From Aradus depressus (lineage: Eukaryota; Arthropoda; Insecta; Hemiptera; Aradidae): a stretch of 64,000 nt of DNA. How positions within the stretch are numbered: position 1 is the first letter of the stretch; each line of letters begins with the position of its first letter. The notes below the pieces were generated by a model. That model saw only the letters and a list, made by a program, of their open reading frames with translations. It was not told the origin of the DNA and did not search any database. Below are positions 23,549 to 36,100 of this stretch, piece after piece. The translations under genes were made by a program, and so were the position numbers. The stretch is taken from the NCBI GenBank assembly GCA_963662175.1, contig OY759219.1, positions 29,492,908-29,556,907 of the forward strand. The letters run 5' to 3'.

Positions 23549-23990
23549 TACTTCCCCAGGTATAGTATAAGGGAAATTAGATGTGGAATTTTCAATGGAA
23601 TTTCATTTTTTCCGACCCCTGATTTCAAAAATGTAAAAAATGACTAAGATAACCCCAGATATAATTAATGTATCGACACAAAATTTTACATGTGTATCCA
23701 GAACCCCATGAGGACGACACCTATTAATTTTCAGCCAAATCGACCAAAGGGAATGGCATAGGACAGAAATTCTAATAACTGCCGATGTAATCAATGTATA
23801 GACTTGAAATTTCATATTAATAGTGTCCACCCTATTAATTTTTCCGAAATCGGCTCTGAAGTTGGAGATCGAAGGAGGGGACTCAACTCAAGAACTCATA
23901 ACTGCCGATGAAATGAATGTATCAACACAAAATTTAATGAGAATTCAGAGGCCCCTATTAAGCCAATTAATTGAGCTGGGGAAGTACCTA
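23549..23990 (+). repeat. Family B element, both termini present
   Basis: Starts ttacttccccaggtatag and ends gctggggaagtacc, so acttccccag/ctggggaagt form about 10-bp terminal inverted repeats. The interior has three degenerate copies of a phrase containing aactgccgatg(a/t)aatgaatgta. Confidence 0.8.
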
Positions 23991-24110
23991 GCCGGTGATC
24001 AACCAACTTTTTTTACACTTCATATTCCATCGATGCTATAAATCTATCAAAGGTCGGGAAAAACGAATAAAATTATTTAATATTGTTTAATTTCACAAAA
24101 TATATATAGA

Positions 24111-24145
24111 TGGTACCGGTTTCTATTTGCGCTATCGTCACCAAA
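24111..24145 (-). ncRNA. Hammerhead-like motif, divergent
   Basis: Minus strand: GGUGACGA (C3 changed), short UA/UA stem II, GAAA, ACCGGU palindromic stem III, GUA triplet. Confidence 0.35.
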
Positions 24146-24297
24146 AAGATGAACAGTAACATTTAAATTTGCTAGCTTGGCATATTTATGCAATTACAGG
24201 CTGCAATTCCCAGTCCTATCATAAAAAACCCAAAGGAAAAAACTAACTGTGGTAATATTTGGGTTTGAAAATGAAGTTCAAAAAATAATAGCAATTT

Positions 24298-24870
24298 GAG
24301 GATAGTTATAATAACTAATGCCCGGGCTTTAATTACAAGGTCATATCGCCTACTACCACAGCGCTCTTTCGTCACTCTGTTGGACATGAGCCCGATTCTA
24401 CTGTGGGAGTCCTAAATTTTTATTCACCTAGAGCAGGGGTCTTTAACGAGTACCTGACGTCGTACAGGCTCGGGACCATAGCTTAACGTTCCATCCGAAG
24501 GACGACATGCTTAAGTTTATTTTACCTCCAAGATAAAATAAACTAAGGGCCTCGGCCGGGTTTCGAAACCACGACCTGAAGACAAGCACGCATACCATTG
24601 ACCGGGCTTTTACTTCGAGGTCATATCACCTACTACCAAAGCGTTTTTTCGTACTCTGGACGACATGAGCGACTATAGTGGGAGTCCTAAATGTTGCCTA
24701 TTTATTTATATTCACCTCAAATAGGGTTCTTTACCGAGTACCTGACATCGTACAGGTTCGGGACCATCGCTTAACGTCCCACCCGAAGGACGGTTTGCTC
24801 AAGGTTTTTCCCTCTTCTAGATAAAAAAAAAAAAAAAACACAAGGGGTTTCGAACCCGCGAAAATATCTG
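24298..24870 (-). repeat. Two tandem SINE S1 copies, degenerate
   Basis: First copy at 24,298-24,600, second at 24,601-24,870, same orientation. The second is more diverged. Confidence 0.75.
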
Positions 24871-24900
24871 GATATTGACTACTATTTGAAACATTAATGG

Positions 24901-25173
24901 TTATATATCTCGGGTGTTTGGGCAAAGGGGCTTAAGTCATCAAATCTTAATTTTAGGAGGGGAATTTTTGAAGGTTTGAAAAATTCCTGCAAATCAGGTA
25001 AAACACATTTATGATACTTGAAATATAATTTCAATAAAAGTATTAAATATAAACAAAATAAAATATTCCAACATTGAGTTACATTTGGTAAAAATATTTA
25101 AATGCACTTGTCCTTTGGATCACAAGACTTATTCTGACTTGAGTCCTTTTGCCCAAACACCAGAGATATATAA
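24901..25173. mobile_element. MITE-like element with 39-bp terminal inverted repeats
   Basis: ttatatatctcgggtgtttg onward at 24,901-24,939 is inverted at 25,135-25,173 with four mismatches. The interior is AT-rich and non-coding. Confidence 0.8.
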
Positions 25174-25278
25174 AAAAATATATCTGTTTATCATAAAAGG
25201 TAAGTTTTATTGATTATTCCAGAGCATATAAGCATAACATTATATGTCATAAAAAATAGATTATTAACTCTTTAAGTT

Positions 25279-25309
25279 TTTGGTAATGCAGTAAAGCCGA
25301 AACGTCAAC
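25279..25309 (+). ncRNA. Hammerhead-like motif, degenerate
   Basis: GCAGUAAAGCC hairpin region, GAAACGUC with an ACGU stem III palindrome and GUC triplet. The CUGANGA box has decayed to UUGGUAA. Confidence 0.25.
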
Positions 25310-25319
25310 AGTATAAAAT

Positions 25320-26500
25320 AATATATATTTTTGGAAGGGGATAAATATTTATGTTTGCCTGAAACATGTTTTGTCACTGTGTGGAACCGGCTTAACATTT
25401 AATTTAACTTGAGAACTCTTTCGTCTTTTCGGTCCGAGTAAGGACGTTAAACCAAAAACAAATTAAGTAAAATATGTTTCCTATAATATTATAAATAATA
25501 GTTAATATTAAATTAAGTTAGAGAAAAGGTCTAATCAGAAATATTATTTCCTTCAAGGAAAGAAGGATAAAAGGTGAAATTCCTAACATTCTTCAACAAC
25601 ATTCACTCCATACAATGTGTGTTATAACTAGAATACACAAGAAGTTTATTAGGGTATTAACGTGCAAATAATAGTAACAGTTAGAATTATAGTCTTTATT
25701 AAGCAGTTTAGTACAATTAGAATACAATAAATAAATATATTATACAATATTAGCTCTTAAAATGTGTTAACAGTAGTAAAATTACGAAGAAAGATTAACA
25801 TTTCCATCACCACCCAGAAGTTTCTGAAACCAAAAAAGAAATATACTTTAGAGAATGGAATATGTAATGTTCTGGTTTCATAATAGACAAAATAGAATCA
25901 TGCAAATAGAAAAACCACATGCCAAATGACAAATTGTTAATTAATTAATTGAAAAATAATAATAAGTTTTTGTTTACTACAATGTACAGCTTAAAAATAA
26001 GGTAACACTTAAATTCAAGTGAATATAAATAAAATATACTTACCAAAAATTCCATATTGAAGTCAATTTAATCCCAAAACAGTGAAAATAAATGTAGAAC
26101 ACATTATTACTGAATGTAAACATAGAGAAAGAGTAGATAAACACTGAACAATTTAACAAAAAAACACTGTAAAAAAACAACAAAAAATTTATAAACAATG
26201 TGAGAAAAAAATAACAAACGAGATGACCAAAAAAGTACTGAAAATGAAAAATCAACTAAAACAGAGAAAAAAAAATTGTAGACAGAAAATAAGCGAAGGT
26301 TATGGAGAAGGACCCAGACAGACTGATGGTTAAAAATGTTGACATGGAGGAACTGACGGGAGCGCTACCTTGCGGCCAAGAGGTTCACCACAGGGGCTTC
26401 TAGTGGTTAGCGTTCGTGGCTATTAAACTAGAGGTTCTTCATTGGTCGACAAAAAGTTAGCATTATTTACGTTGACTATCCTTAGATGTTGTTGAATTTT
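25320..26500. other. No recognisable gene
   Basis: Very AT-rich, low-complexity sequence. ORFs are A/T-driven and lack similarity. Confidence 0.4.
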
Positions 26501-26526
26501 CGTCCGGTTTTGTCCAAAATCAAATA

Positions 26527-26610
26527 AGATCTTAGATTGGTTGGTAGCTACTCGAGGGACACCTCCATACTCCAAATCCATGAAGACCTAAATGTTGAAC
26601 TTCTACTGTA
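26527..26610 (+). pseudogene. Jockey-like LINE fragment
   Basis: Encodes LVGSYSRDTSILQIHEDLNV, matching the fuller fragment at 47,690. Confidence 0.65.
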
Positions 26611-26734
26611 CGACTTGGGCGCATGCGTAATTCTTCTGTAGAATCATCAATCTCGTTATTTAATAACCACACTTCGTATATAAAACCAAAAAGAAAAAAA
26701 ACATAAAAAACAATCTTTTTAGTGGATAGTTAGT

Positions 26735-27050
26735 TATAGTGACTCATGCCCGGGCTTTAAGAACATGGTCATATCTCCTCCTACCAGAGCGCTCTTTCGT
26801 CACTCTGGTAATCTAATATGAAAGACCTAAATTTTGCCTACTCAACATTTTTATTCACCTAGGGTAGGCGTCTTTAACGAGTACCTGACATTATACAAAA
26901 CCATCGCTTAACGTCCCATCCGAAGGATGTCGTGCTCAAGTTTTTTTCATCTCCCAGATAAAAAACCTAAGGGCCTCGGCCGAGTTTTGAACCCACGGTC
27001 TTGAGCTCAGTAAGCAAGCATGCATACCACTGAGCTACCGGCGTCCTCCT
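26735..27050 (-). repeat. SINE S1 copy
   Basis: gtgactcatgcccgggcttt to gagctaccggcgtcct, with internal deletions. Confidence 0.8.
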
Positions 27051-27352
27051 TTTTATTTGTTCAGCACATTAAAGTGCTATACACAAAAAATGAAAACACT
27101 GAGAATAGAAAAGTAAGAGAGATACATAAGTTTATTGTTGATTATCAGTGATGCTCGGATTTATATGCAATAAAAAACCTTAAATATGTGCATATAATAT
27201 GCACTTATTTTTGGAAAATAAATATGCAAACAAAAATTAACAAATTTTTAAAAAATTTTCGTTTTTTGAAATCAATACAAAATGGTTATAGAAATAAAAA
27301 TTACGTTTAATAGTTGTAAAACGTTTCATTAGTCTTTAAAATTATTTGTTAC

Positions 27353-28535
27353 TAGCAGTAATACCCGGCGTTGCCCGGGGAACTTTGACTTTTCTCCTAA
27401 TATCTCTCGTTCGAATCCTATTCAATTTTTCAACAGTAAATTCATGATGTTATAATTTTCAATTATTCATACGGAATAAGGATTATAGTCCTTCAACGGC
27501 AGACATCCCAGCTAGTAACTTTTTAGGACCCCTGGGCACCATAGCTAGTACGCGCCATTCAACGGCGGAAACCACAGCTCGTGAATACTTTGAGTCACTG
27601 GACGTTCTAGCCAGTGTGTACTTAAGAACGCTTGTGACCACAAATGTGCGGACCCCATAGCCGCTGTGCGGACCCCACAGCTAGTACGTAGTTAGAAATG
27701 CTGGGCATCACAGCTAGTATGTACCTTGCAACGGCTAGCCCCACAGCTAGTATGTAGTTAGGAACGCTGGACACCACAGCCAGTTTGTACCTTGCAACGG
27801 CGGACCCCACGGATAGAATTTAGTTAGGAACGCTGGGCACCACAGCTAGTAATTAGTTACTACTACTACTTGTGAAATTTCATGAGAATCCGATTACCTT
27901 TAATGAGTGAGTATTATTTTTATGCTTAGCGCCCCCCCCCTCTCCCTTTCAAAATTTTGAGATGTCACATAGCGCATTTTTCAATTTGCCCTCTAGGAAT
28001 ACCACATATGAAATTCCATGACAATCCGATCATTCGTTAAAGACTTAGCACTATCTTTATATTTAGGCCTACCCCCACAACCCCCCCCCCCTCACGTTCA
28101 ATATTTTGTGACGTCACACACCCTTTTTTTTTATTTGCCCTTTATAAATACTACTTATGAAATTCCATGACAATCCGATCATCCGATAATGACTTAGCAC
28201 TATCTTTATATTTAAGCCCCCCTTACAACCCCCCCTACCGTTCAAAATTTATGGACGCCACATAGCCTATTTTTTAACTTGGATTTTAAGAATACTACAT
28301 GTGAAATTTCATGATAATCCGTCCATCCGTTAATGCGCTAGAGTAATTTTTGTGCTTAGGCCCCCCCCCCCCCCCCCTCCAGTTGACCGCTAGGAACTCT
28401 CTTCATAAGAACCTTCCTCGGACTTCAACGAATATTTGAAAAAAAAAATTAGCCGAATTGGTCCAGCCGTTCTCGAGTTTTGCGCTTAGCAAAATTAGCC
28501 AGTCATTTTTATTATACATATAGATTGTGTACATT
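27353..28535 (+). repeat. Composite element starting ATACCCGGCGTTGCCCGGG
   Basis: Starts with atacccggcgttgcccgggg and ends after aattggtccagccgttctcg. Two internal tandem blocks: 27,520-27,850, alternating ~33-bp units built on cacagctagtatgta; and 27,870-28,380, about four units of 135-150 bp built on tgaaattccatgacaatccg, each with a C-run. Confidence 0.75.
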
Positions 28536-28539
28536 CTTA

Positions 28540-29100
28540 AATATTCAAACGTAAAACTTTGCCGATCAGGTAGCAATATGTTGATGATCTCTCCACATCA
28601 ACTGACGTCACAGGCGCTCTTTAAAATACTTCTGTTTCAATAGGGGTGAAAACATGTCTCCATCCTGTAAATTTCCTGTAAGAATGTTAAAAGTGAGATG
28701 TTGAAACCACTGTATTGCAATTTTTACAATATAAAACGCCCGAATTACTGGGAAAAGTTTCGTTCAGAAATTCGCGTAAATATTTATTTACGAGTTCACT
28801 TGTTTTTGCTTTCACTTTCGGCATGTTAAGGGAGCAATAATTCGATACTGACTTAACAAATAATGGAGATTTCAGTCAAAAGGTAAGGAAGAAATTTTAG
28901 TATTTTAACGTCTGACAAACTTCCAAGAAAACTGAAGTGTAGAAAAAAACGCAGTTATGGAATTAATTGAATACTTTATTAGAATTAAAAGTTCCATTTT
29001 TTCTTATTACAGTTAGTTCAATCCATTCGTGTCAAAATTTACACTCACGACGACTGACAAAACCTAGATAATTTTCTTTAATGTTTATGAAATGAAAACG
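28540..29100. other. No recognisable feature
   Basis: AT-rich, no repeat family or coding signal recognised. Confidence 0.35.
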
Positions 29101-29104
29101 TTTT

Positions 29105-29185
29105 CAAGTCATGAGAGTACCTGACATCGTAGGTACAGGCTCGGAACTATTGACCAACGGCGTGCTTAAGTTTATTTTACCTTAA
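29105..29185 (+). repeat. SINE S1 scrap
   Basis: gagtacctgacatcgtaggt and ggcgtgcttaagtttatttt; rearranged. Confidence 0.55.
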
Positions 29186-29299
29186 TAATATTTTATATAT
29201 GTTAATATTTTTCTACAGAATATTTACTCGAAAGACATTCAACTACTTATTCAATCTTTATAAAGATCGATTTATACTATTTACTTTTCCTGGCGATAC

Positions 29300-29668
29300 G
29301 GTCCTTGTAGAACCTGGACCTCCGCAACGATCTTCCACCATTCTTCTCCATCCTCGGCCCCCCGTCTCCATCTTCTCACACCCATCGTTTTGAGGTCGTC
29401 CTTCAGCCAACTTAATCGGGGTCTACCTCTTCTTCTCTGTCCTCCCGGGTGTCCCTCCAGTATCCCCCCACGGCAGTCTGTCTGACTCCTTCCTCTGTAA
29501 ATGTCCCAGCCATCGCAGCCGCCCCTGCTTCACGAAGGCCACCAGGTCCCTCAGCTCCCTATTGGACCGTATCCACCATCTATCCCCTTCTGGAGTAGGG
29601 TCGTAAATCTTCCTCAACACCTTCAAGATATCGATCTCGATGGTATACACAAAATTAAACATATTCAT
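29300..29668 (-). pseudogene. Non-LTR retrotransposon C-terminal fragment
   Basis: Minus strand encodes LKVLRKIYDPTPEGDRWWIR, NRELRDLVAFVKQGRLRWLG and LKTMGVRRWRRGA, the typical end of endonuclease-reverse transcriptase LINE proteins. Sits just upstream of THADA. Confidence 0.75.
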
Positions 29669-29689
29669 GTGATGTTAAATTTGTAAAAC

Positions 29690-30032
29690 ATGAGTTGATA
29701 TATTTGTTGTAATAAATATATAGGATTCTTTACACATAGTAATAAAACTTCTTCTTTCTTGAGTTTAAATTCAATCTTTTTTTTTAGCAACACTGGGAAA
29801 CTTGTTTAAGGTTATAATTCGATAGGTTATATTTAGTGTTGACATGTGGGTCAAAACTTGTAGCTGGTTCTGATATTTCTTATTGTTGACTGTTATTTCG
29901 TTATTTTTGTTATTTCTCACGTTTCTATTGTTGCTGAAGTTTCATCCAATTCTGGGTTCCCTTTTCGCTCTTATCTCTGGAAACACAGAAAGTTGCATTG
30001 ACTTTATTATTTTTATTGAGTATTAAAAAAAA
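29690..30032 (+). promoter_or_regulatory. Probable THADA promoter/5'UTR region
   Basis: This stretch lies between a LINE fragment and the THADA start codon. It is AT-rich and not obviously repetitive. I see no clear TATA box or initiator. Assignment is by position only. Confidence 0.3.
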
Positions 30033-30132
30033 ATGAATGGATTAACCTTAAGAATGGTTGGTGACAAAAAGTGTAAACCAGTGAAAAAAGATGTAGAAAC
30101 AGATGACCTTCATAAATGCTTGAAAGAGTTCG
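30033..30132 (+). CDS. THADA: THADA exon 1 (start codon)
   Basis: Begins MNGLTLRMVGDKKCKP. An in-frame TAA at 30,024-30,026 rules out a longer start in this exon. The donor is gtaagt, leaving phase 1. A non-coding 5' exon further upstream cannot be excluded. Confidence 0.85.
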
Positions 30133-33100
30133 GTAAGTTATAAGAATATGTTATTTTCTTCCTTTATCGTCTCACTGTTCATTTATCGATATATGAACTA
30201 CTAAAAACCTGAAATAATTCATAAATTAGGGAGATGTACATTCAAAAATATTTTTTTTGCATATGAATATCTGACACTTAATACAGATTTATGTTTCTTA
30301 TGACGATTTAAGAACTAAAATATCAGGGAAAGGAAAATTTTAGGCTGATGTGAGTTTCTGTATGTTTATTATAAGAAAAGCGTCTTGTCCTTTCCCAGTC
30401 AACAATTTTATTATAAATACATCCTTTGGAAAATTACGGAAGTAATAAGATGAATTTATTGTTCTACATCTCTTATCCGAGTAATTTGCTAATATTTAGC
30501 GACTTATCAGCTCTTATACATTTTCATAATATGGCAATATATCTCGACTTTTGACCAATGGTTTCTGGTAAAAGTGGTCTTTAAGTTTAAGAAAAGGAAC
30601 ATGTTTTGGCAAGAATCAACATGTATCTTTTAGCGCACTGGTAGCTCAGAGCTAGCGTGCTTGCCCTACTGAGCTCAAGATCGCGTTTTTATCTGGGGGT
30701 CAAAAAAAACTTGAGCATGCCGTCCTTCTGATGGGACTTGAAGCGATGGTCCTGTGCGATATCATGTAATTGTTAAATAACCCTACCCTAGCGGAATAAA
30801 CCTAGGTAGGGAACATTTAGGACTCCGACTGGTAGTAGGCGATATGACATTGTAGTTAAAGTCCAGGCATGTGTAACAATAACTAACATGTATCTTTGTT
30901 TATTGCTCTTCATTATTAACCATGATCTTATTTCTAGTTGATTCGAATCTCGATCCAATTCAAAAATTATTTCGGGCAGTAACCGTTGAAGAGCAAATAA
31001 ATATAATTAAAGAGGTAAGTGTTCTTTATTTATATAAAACAACACAATATTCAAACTTTTACTGTTTACATTTTTCTTAATTCATATTTTCAGATTTTCA
31101 CCACAATGAAGGACAAAAGTAACAGTATCGACCTAGAAGTGTATGTTGATGTCGTTGTGAATATTTTTCTTTGTACTACTGGAACAAGTCCCTTGAAGTC
31201 GCAACTTTCTCGGTAATATAAATATATTTATGGATTTACTTCCGTAAGGGCTTAACATTTCAAATCGATATTTCGGTCTCTCCAATTTTCCGATTTTTAA
31301 AAACAAAAATTATACCAATTTGTATAGAAAAGTTTGAATTTTATGTTTATTCATTCGGCTAGAAAGAAAATAATTGTTATTTGTAAAAAATAAATAAAAG
31401 AAAAAGGCGGGTCTTGACGGAAGTTTGCAATCCGTCACTGATTATTTTACTTTTTTCGGAGAAGCTGTACGACTGAAGTGAAAAGGATGGTGGGCTCAAA
31501 ATTTCATTCTTTCAGATATATTTAGGAAAAAGACCATACAATATATACTTCAGGAGAACCAACCTGTACGTTTTGTTACCAAGTTTGATAATCAGCAAAA
31601 ACGTATACTTATAATAACAATTATTTGAATTCAAAATTTCTTGTGTCTATGGAAAAAGAATATCGAGAGAATACCCGACAAATTGAGTTTGCTATGAAAA
31701 AATATGTAATTGGTTTTTATTCTGTATTTATAGACTAATGAGGACCGCCCCTGCAGACTTAGATACGCAGATACAGGACTCCCTAATAGGCAAACTAAAT
31801 GGGAGATTGTCTCAGTTGTCATTCAGCGTTAGAGAAGTATCAGAACGCTCTGCTGCGTTGTCCAGCTGCTTGGAAGTTAGCAACAATTCTCACTTCTCTT
31901 CAAAGGACACTCAAACCCATGTTTTAGACTTCTTCGAGCATTCTATGAGAGTTTGTCTCAATCATTTTCAGTAAGTTGTCTTTAAAATTTTACAAAAATA
32001 AGTTTTATTTTTTGTGTTGTCTGAGGAGATCTTTAATTTATGTATAATATATTCTGAGCTCAAGATCGTGGGTTCGAAACCCGACTGAGGCCCTTAGTTT
32101 ATTTTATCTGGGAGGTAAAATAAACTTAAGCACGCCGTCCTTCGGATGGGAAGTTATGCGATGGTCCCGAGCCTGCACGTTGTCAGGTACTCGTTAAAGA
32201 CCCCTACCCTAGGTTAACAAAAATTTAGGACTCCCATAGTAGAGTCGGGCTCATGTCCACCAGAGTGACGAAAGAGCGCTCTGGTAGTAGGCGATATGAC
32301 CTCGTAGTTAAAGCCCGGGCATAAGTCATAAAACCTAACCTAACATATTATTACAGCATCACTTCTCCCTTTTATTTTTTGCCTTCTCAAAAAATAGCAA
32401 TTACAAACGTTTTGAGAAGCATTCCCATCTTCAGTGTCTATAATACATGTATTCTTTAGGTTATCTTTGCCTTCTGTCAATCAGAATTTTCTTTTATAGA
32501 TGATATTTATTGAGTCGACTTACAGTCATATAGTTTTAACTTATACCAAAAGGTATATAATATTTTGTGTTATTCACTAAACATCTAAATTCAATTTTAA
32601 TAACGAACAAATGATCAAACAATCAAATTCATTAACAGTTTTTCTACTATAATATAAATGATTTTTAATTGTTCACTTGAGTTAACCAAATGGAAGGTTA
32701 TTTCCGTGCAATTTCTTGGACCTTCAAGGACTAACTTAATCTTAAGCATTTCAACAACAAATTCGAAAACTTCCATCGAAGCTGTATTTTCGCGGTATTT
32801 AGAGACACTACAATCACAGTTGTATTTATCTTACTCGTATTTTAGCTATCAAACCTATAATTTCATGTATAAAAGGAATTAAAGAACAATAAATTTGAAA
32901 GTTTAATTCCTCATACTACTTTTCTTTTTGTAACATTATAAAACAAATTTTAATCAAAATCAGTGCATGACAGCAATTTTTTGAAACTAAAGCAGATAAA
33001 TAAATAAAACAAATTTATTTTTGAAATATTGTCTATTCCACTAAAGATATATATACATATATAACTACCGGTTTCGGCTTTATACCATCGTCAGGTCTAG

Positions 33101-36100
33101 TTATGAACATGGTATAAAGCCGAAACCGGTAGTTATATATGTATATATATCTTTAGTGGAATAGACAATATTTCAAAAATAAGTTTGTTTTATTTATTTA
33201 TTACAAGTTTCCACAATATGTCCGCGTTTCTCAACTTAGAAGTTACTAAAGCAGATGTTAACACATCAATTCTCGTGAGTACTCGTCACTCACACATTTT
33301 TTTTTTTTCAGAGAGGAACTCGGCCCAGCCAAAAAACTTTCTGTTATTACCAGCCTCCATGGATGTGTTCGATGCGCCATCACCTTTTACCAGAAATATT
33401 CTCCCAGAACCTCAGATTCCATGCTGAATCTGACAATAGAACTGATGGGGAATCCTGACCTCCCTCTGGACACCAGAGCTAACCTGGGCATTCTCTCTGT
33501 TTTAATTGTTCAACAGAATCATTGTCATCAATGGCAACAGGTATTGTGTATTAATTATTTAATTGTTTATTGCCTTTATTTAAAAGATGCAGCTTATTAT
33601 TAGCAAAGATTTCTCAATAACAGATTTGTAGGTCCAAACTGAAATAGAACATTAAAAAAGGGTACACTTGAATACATAATTTGTCCTGCGTTATTTTACA
33701 TCAACAAAGAAACGTTTTGACAGCGTACTCTATTTAATAGTCCCTGAAAGAAGGGGGGTGGGGGGGGGGGGGGGGGGGGCAGAACTAGAGCCTGTTGACT
33801 TGAGCTGCACATGACTTGCCCCCCAACTTCTGAAACGACGCAAGTATACTTTGCAGACATTGTAGTTGCTACTTGCTCGCTTTACTTACTTACCAGCTGG
33901 ACTGGGTCTTATAAGGCTCAATATTATACACATTATATTATATGCTGCCTCTATGTTACTATATTATAAATTTATCTAATATAGAGAGTAGAAGTCCATA
34001 AACAAATAAAAGAGCAATACTATGCCTGAATTAAAATAAATTCATTTTTAGAAACAAAGAACTGGTTTATCATTTATATTGTCTAATTTATATGTGTATC
34101 CAGAACTGTCTATGAACGTCACCTATTGATTTTAAGCCAAATCGGCCAATGGAAATGGGTGATTAGAGGAGAGACGTAACCCAAAAAGTCTAATATCTCT
34201 CTCAGGACGACACCTATTGAGTTTTAGCGGAATCAACCGAAGAGGATGTGGGCTCAACTCGAAAATCCCATTAAAATTGAGAGCAGATAAATTATATATA
34301 CTGCTGATGTGTGGACTTCCCGAAACGTCTATAATTGTATTTTTTTTTTTTTTAAGTAAAGAAATAAATGGGAGAAGTGATGCAGTGATAATATATTATA
34401 GGTTAGGTTAGGTTAGGTTTTATGACTCATGCCCGGGCTTTAACTACGAGGTCATATCGCCTACTACCAGAGCGCTCTTTCGTCACTCTGGTGGACATGA
34501 GCCCGACTCTACTGTGGGAGTCCTAAATTTTGCCTGCCCTAAATTTTTATTCATCTAGGGTAGGGGTCTTTAACGAGTACCTGACATCGTACAGGCTCGG
34601 GACCATCGCTTAACGTCCCATCCGAAGGACGGCGTGCTTAAGTTTATTTTACCTCCCAGATAAAATAAACTAAGGGCCTCGGTCGGGCTACGAACCCACG
34701 ACCTTGAGCTCAGAAGTCAAGCACGCATACCACTGAGCTACCGGCGCCCTCTAATATATTATATATGAATTCACAATCTCCTTACACAACCCAACATGTA
34801 AAAAAATAATTTTAATTCAATGTAGAAAGAAAAAAAAATTATATATAAAAATATTCAGGAGAGGAAGTCCATTCGTCTAATATGAAATAAGGAGAAGCTG
34901 GCAGATATATTTTTTGACGCGAAAACGTCTATTCGCTCGTTAAGCACTGTGATAGCCGGTCAAACTTTCTTGTGTTACAAAATACCGTCAGATTTCAATC
35001 GATAATAACTACGAGACTAATAATGCGATAACAACGGTTGAGGTCACAATGGATAGAGCATGTCTGTACGTGTTTGTTGTGCAGTGTTTGTTTTGCCTGT
35101 GACGTTATCGGGCTAGTGAGGGCGCCGGCGGATGATTGTTGCGAATTAGCGTTGTGTATAATTAGAAATTAGTGTAGCGTGATAAAGTGTTTAGATAGGA
35201 CGTTGATTCGGATGTTATTGTAAAGAGCTTGAGGAGCACTACTAGGACTCAAAGTGAAACAATAAAAATATTCGCCGAAATATTTGTAAAAATACGTATA
35301 TGTAAAAAAATTAAAGATGTCGTCTCATACGAATCGTAAATATGCGCGGAATTATAGAAAACGCAAATCAGAGGAAAGCTCGCATCAAAAGGAATTTAAA
35401 GAACCTAAAAAGTCTAGGGCCGAGCAAATGCAAGAGCTACGGCAGCATCGAAAAGAAAATGAAAAATGATTTTATCCCGACGTTTTCACGGAAAATCTAC
35501 GGCGTGAACCTTGACTACGCCTTAATGTTTTTTTTTTCATTATGAATTCATAAACAAGATGTATTTTTGTTTTACAGTTGCTGAATCGAGTGTACGAGAC
35601 GTATGGTAATGATTTGAGTACTCTTTCGTTGTGTTCCGGCCTTCTTAATGTATTAAAGTCTGAAGATCTTCAGACTTCTATCACTTTCCAACATCAAGAA
35701 AAAGAAGCTATTCTAATTATTTACGATATTATTATATCTATTGAAGAAAGGTATTTTTTTATTTTAACTTGTCAAACTTGTTATTAGGATAGCATGTTGT
35801 CATTTTTTTGGATAGTTGCTTAATTTTTACGTATGTTTGTATCTTTAGCAATCCTTCAGAGAGTGGAATAGTTCTGGGGGCGAGCCGGTGTCTCCTCCTT
35901 GTCACCAAAAATCTCTTACAGTGTCCTCGACTTCTTCACGGGAACTTTGTTCTTGGATTACTCCCCTGGATATGGTCACACTCGGAGCACTATATGGACG
36001 CAGTTCGACATCTGGCCACTGACATTCTCTCAAATATCGTCAGTGTTGGCGCTCTTCAAACAGGTTGATCAATCTATTTATTTTTGTTAAAATTGTTGTA

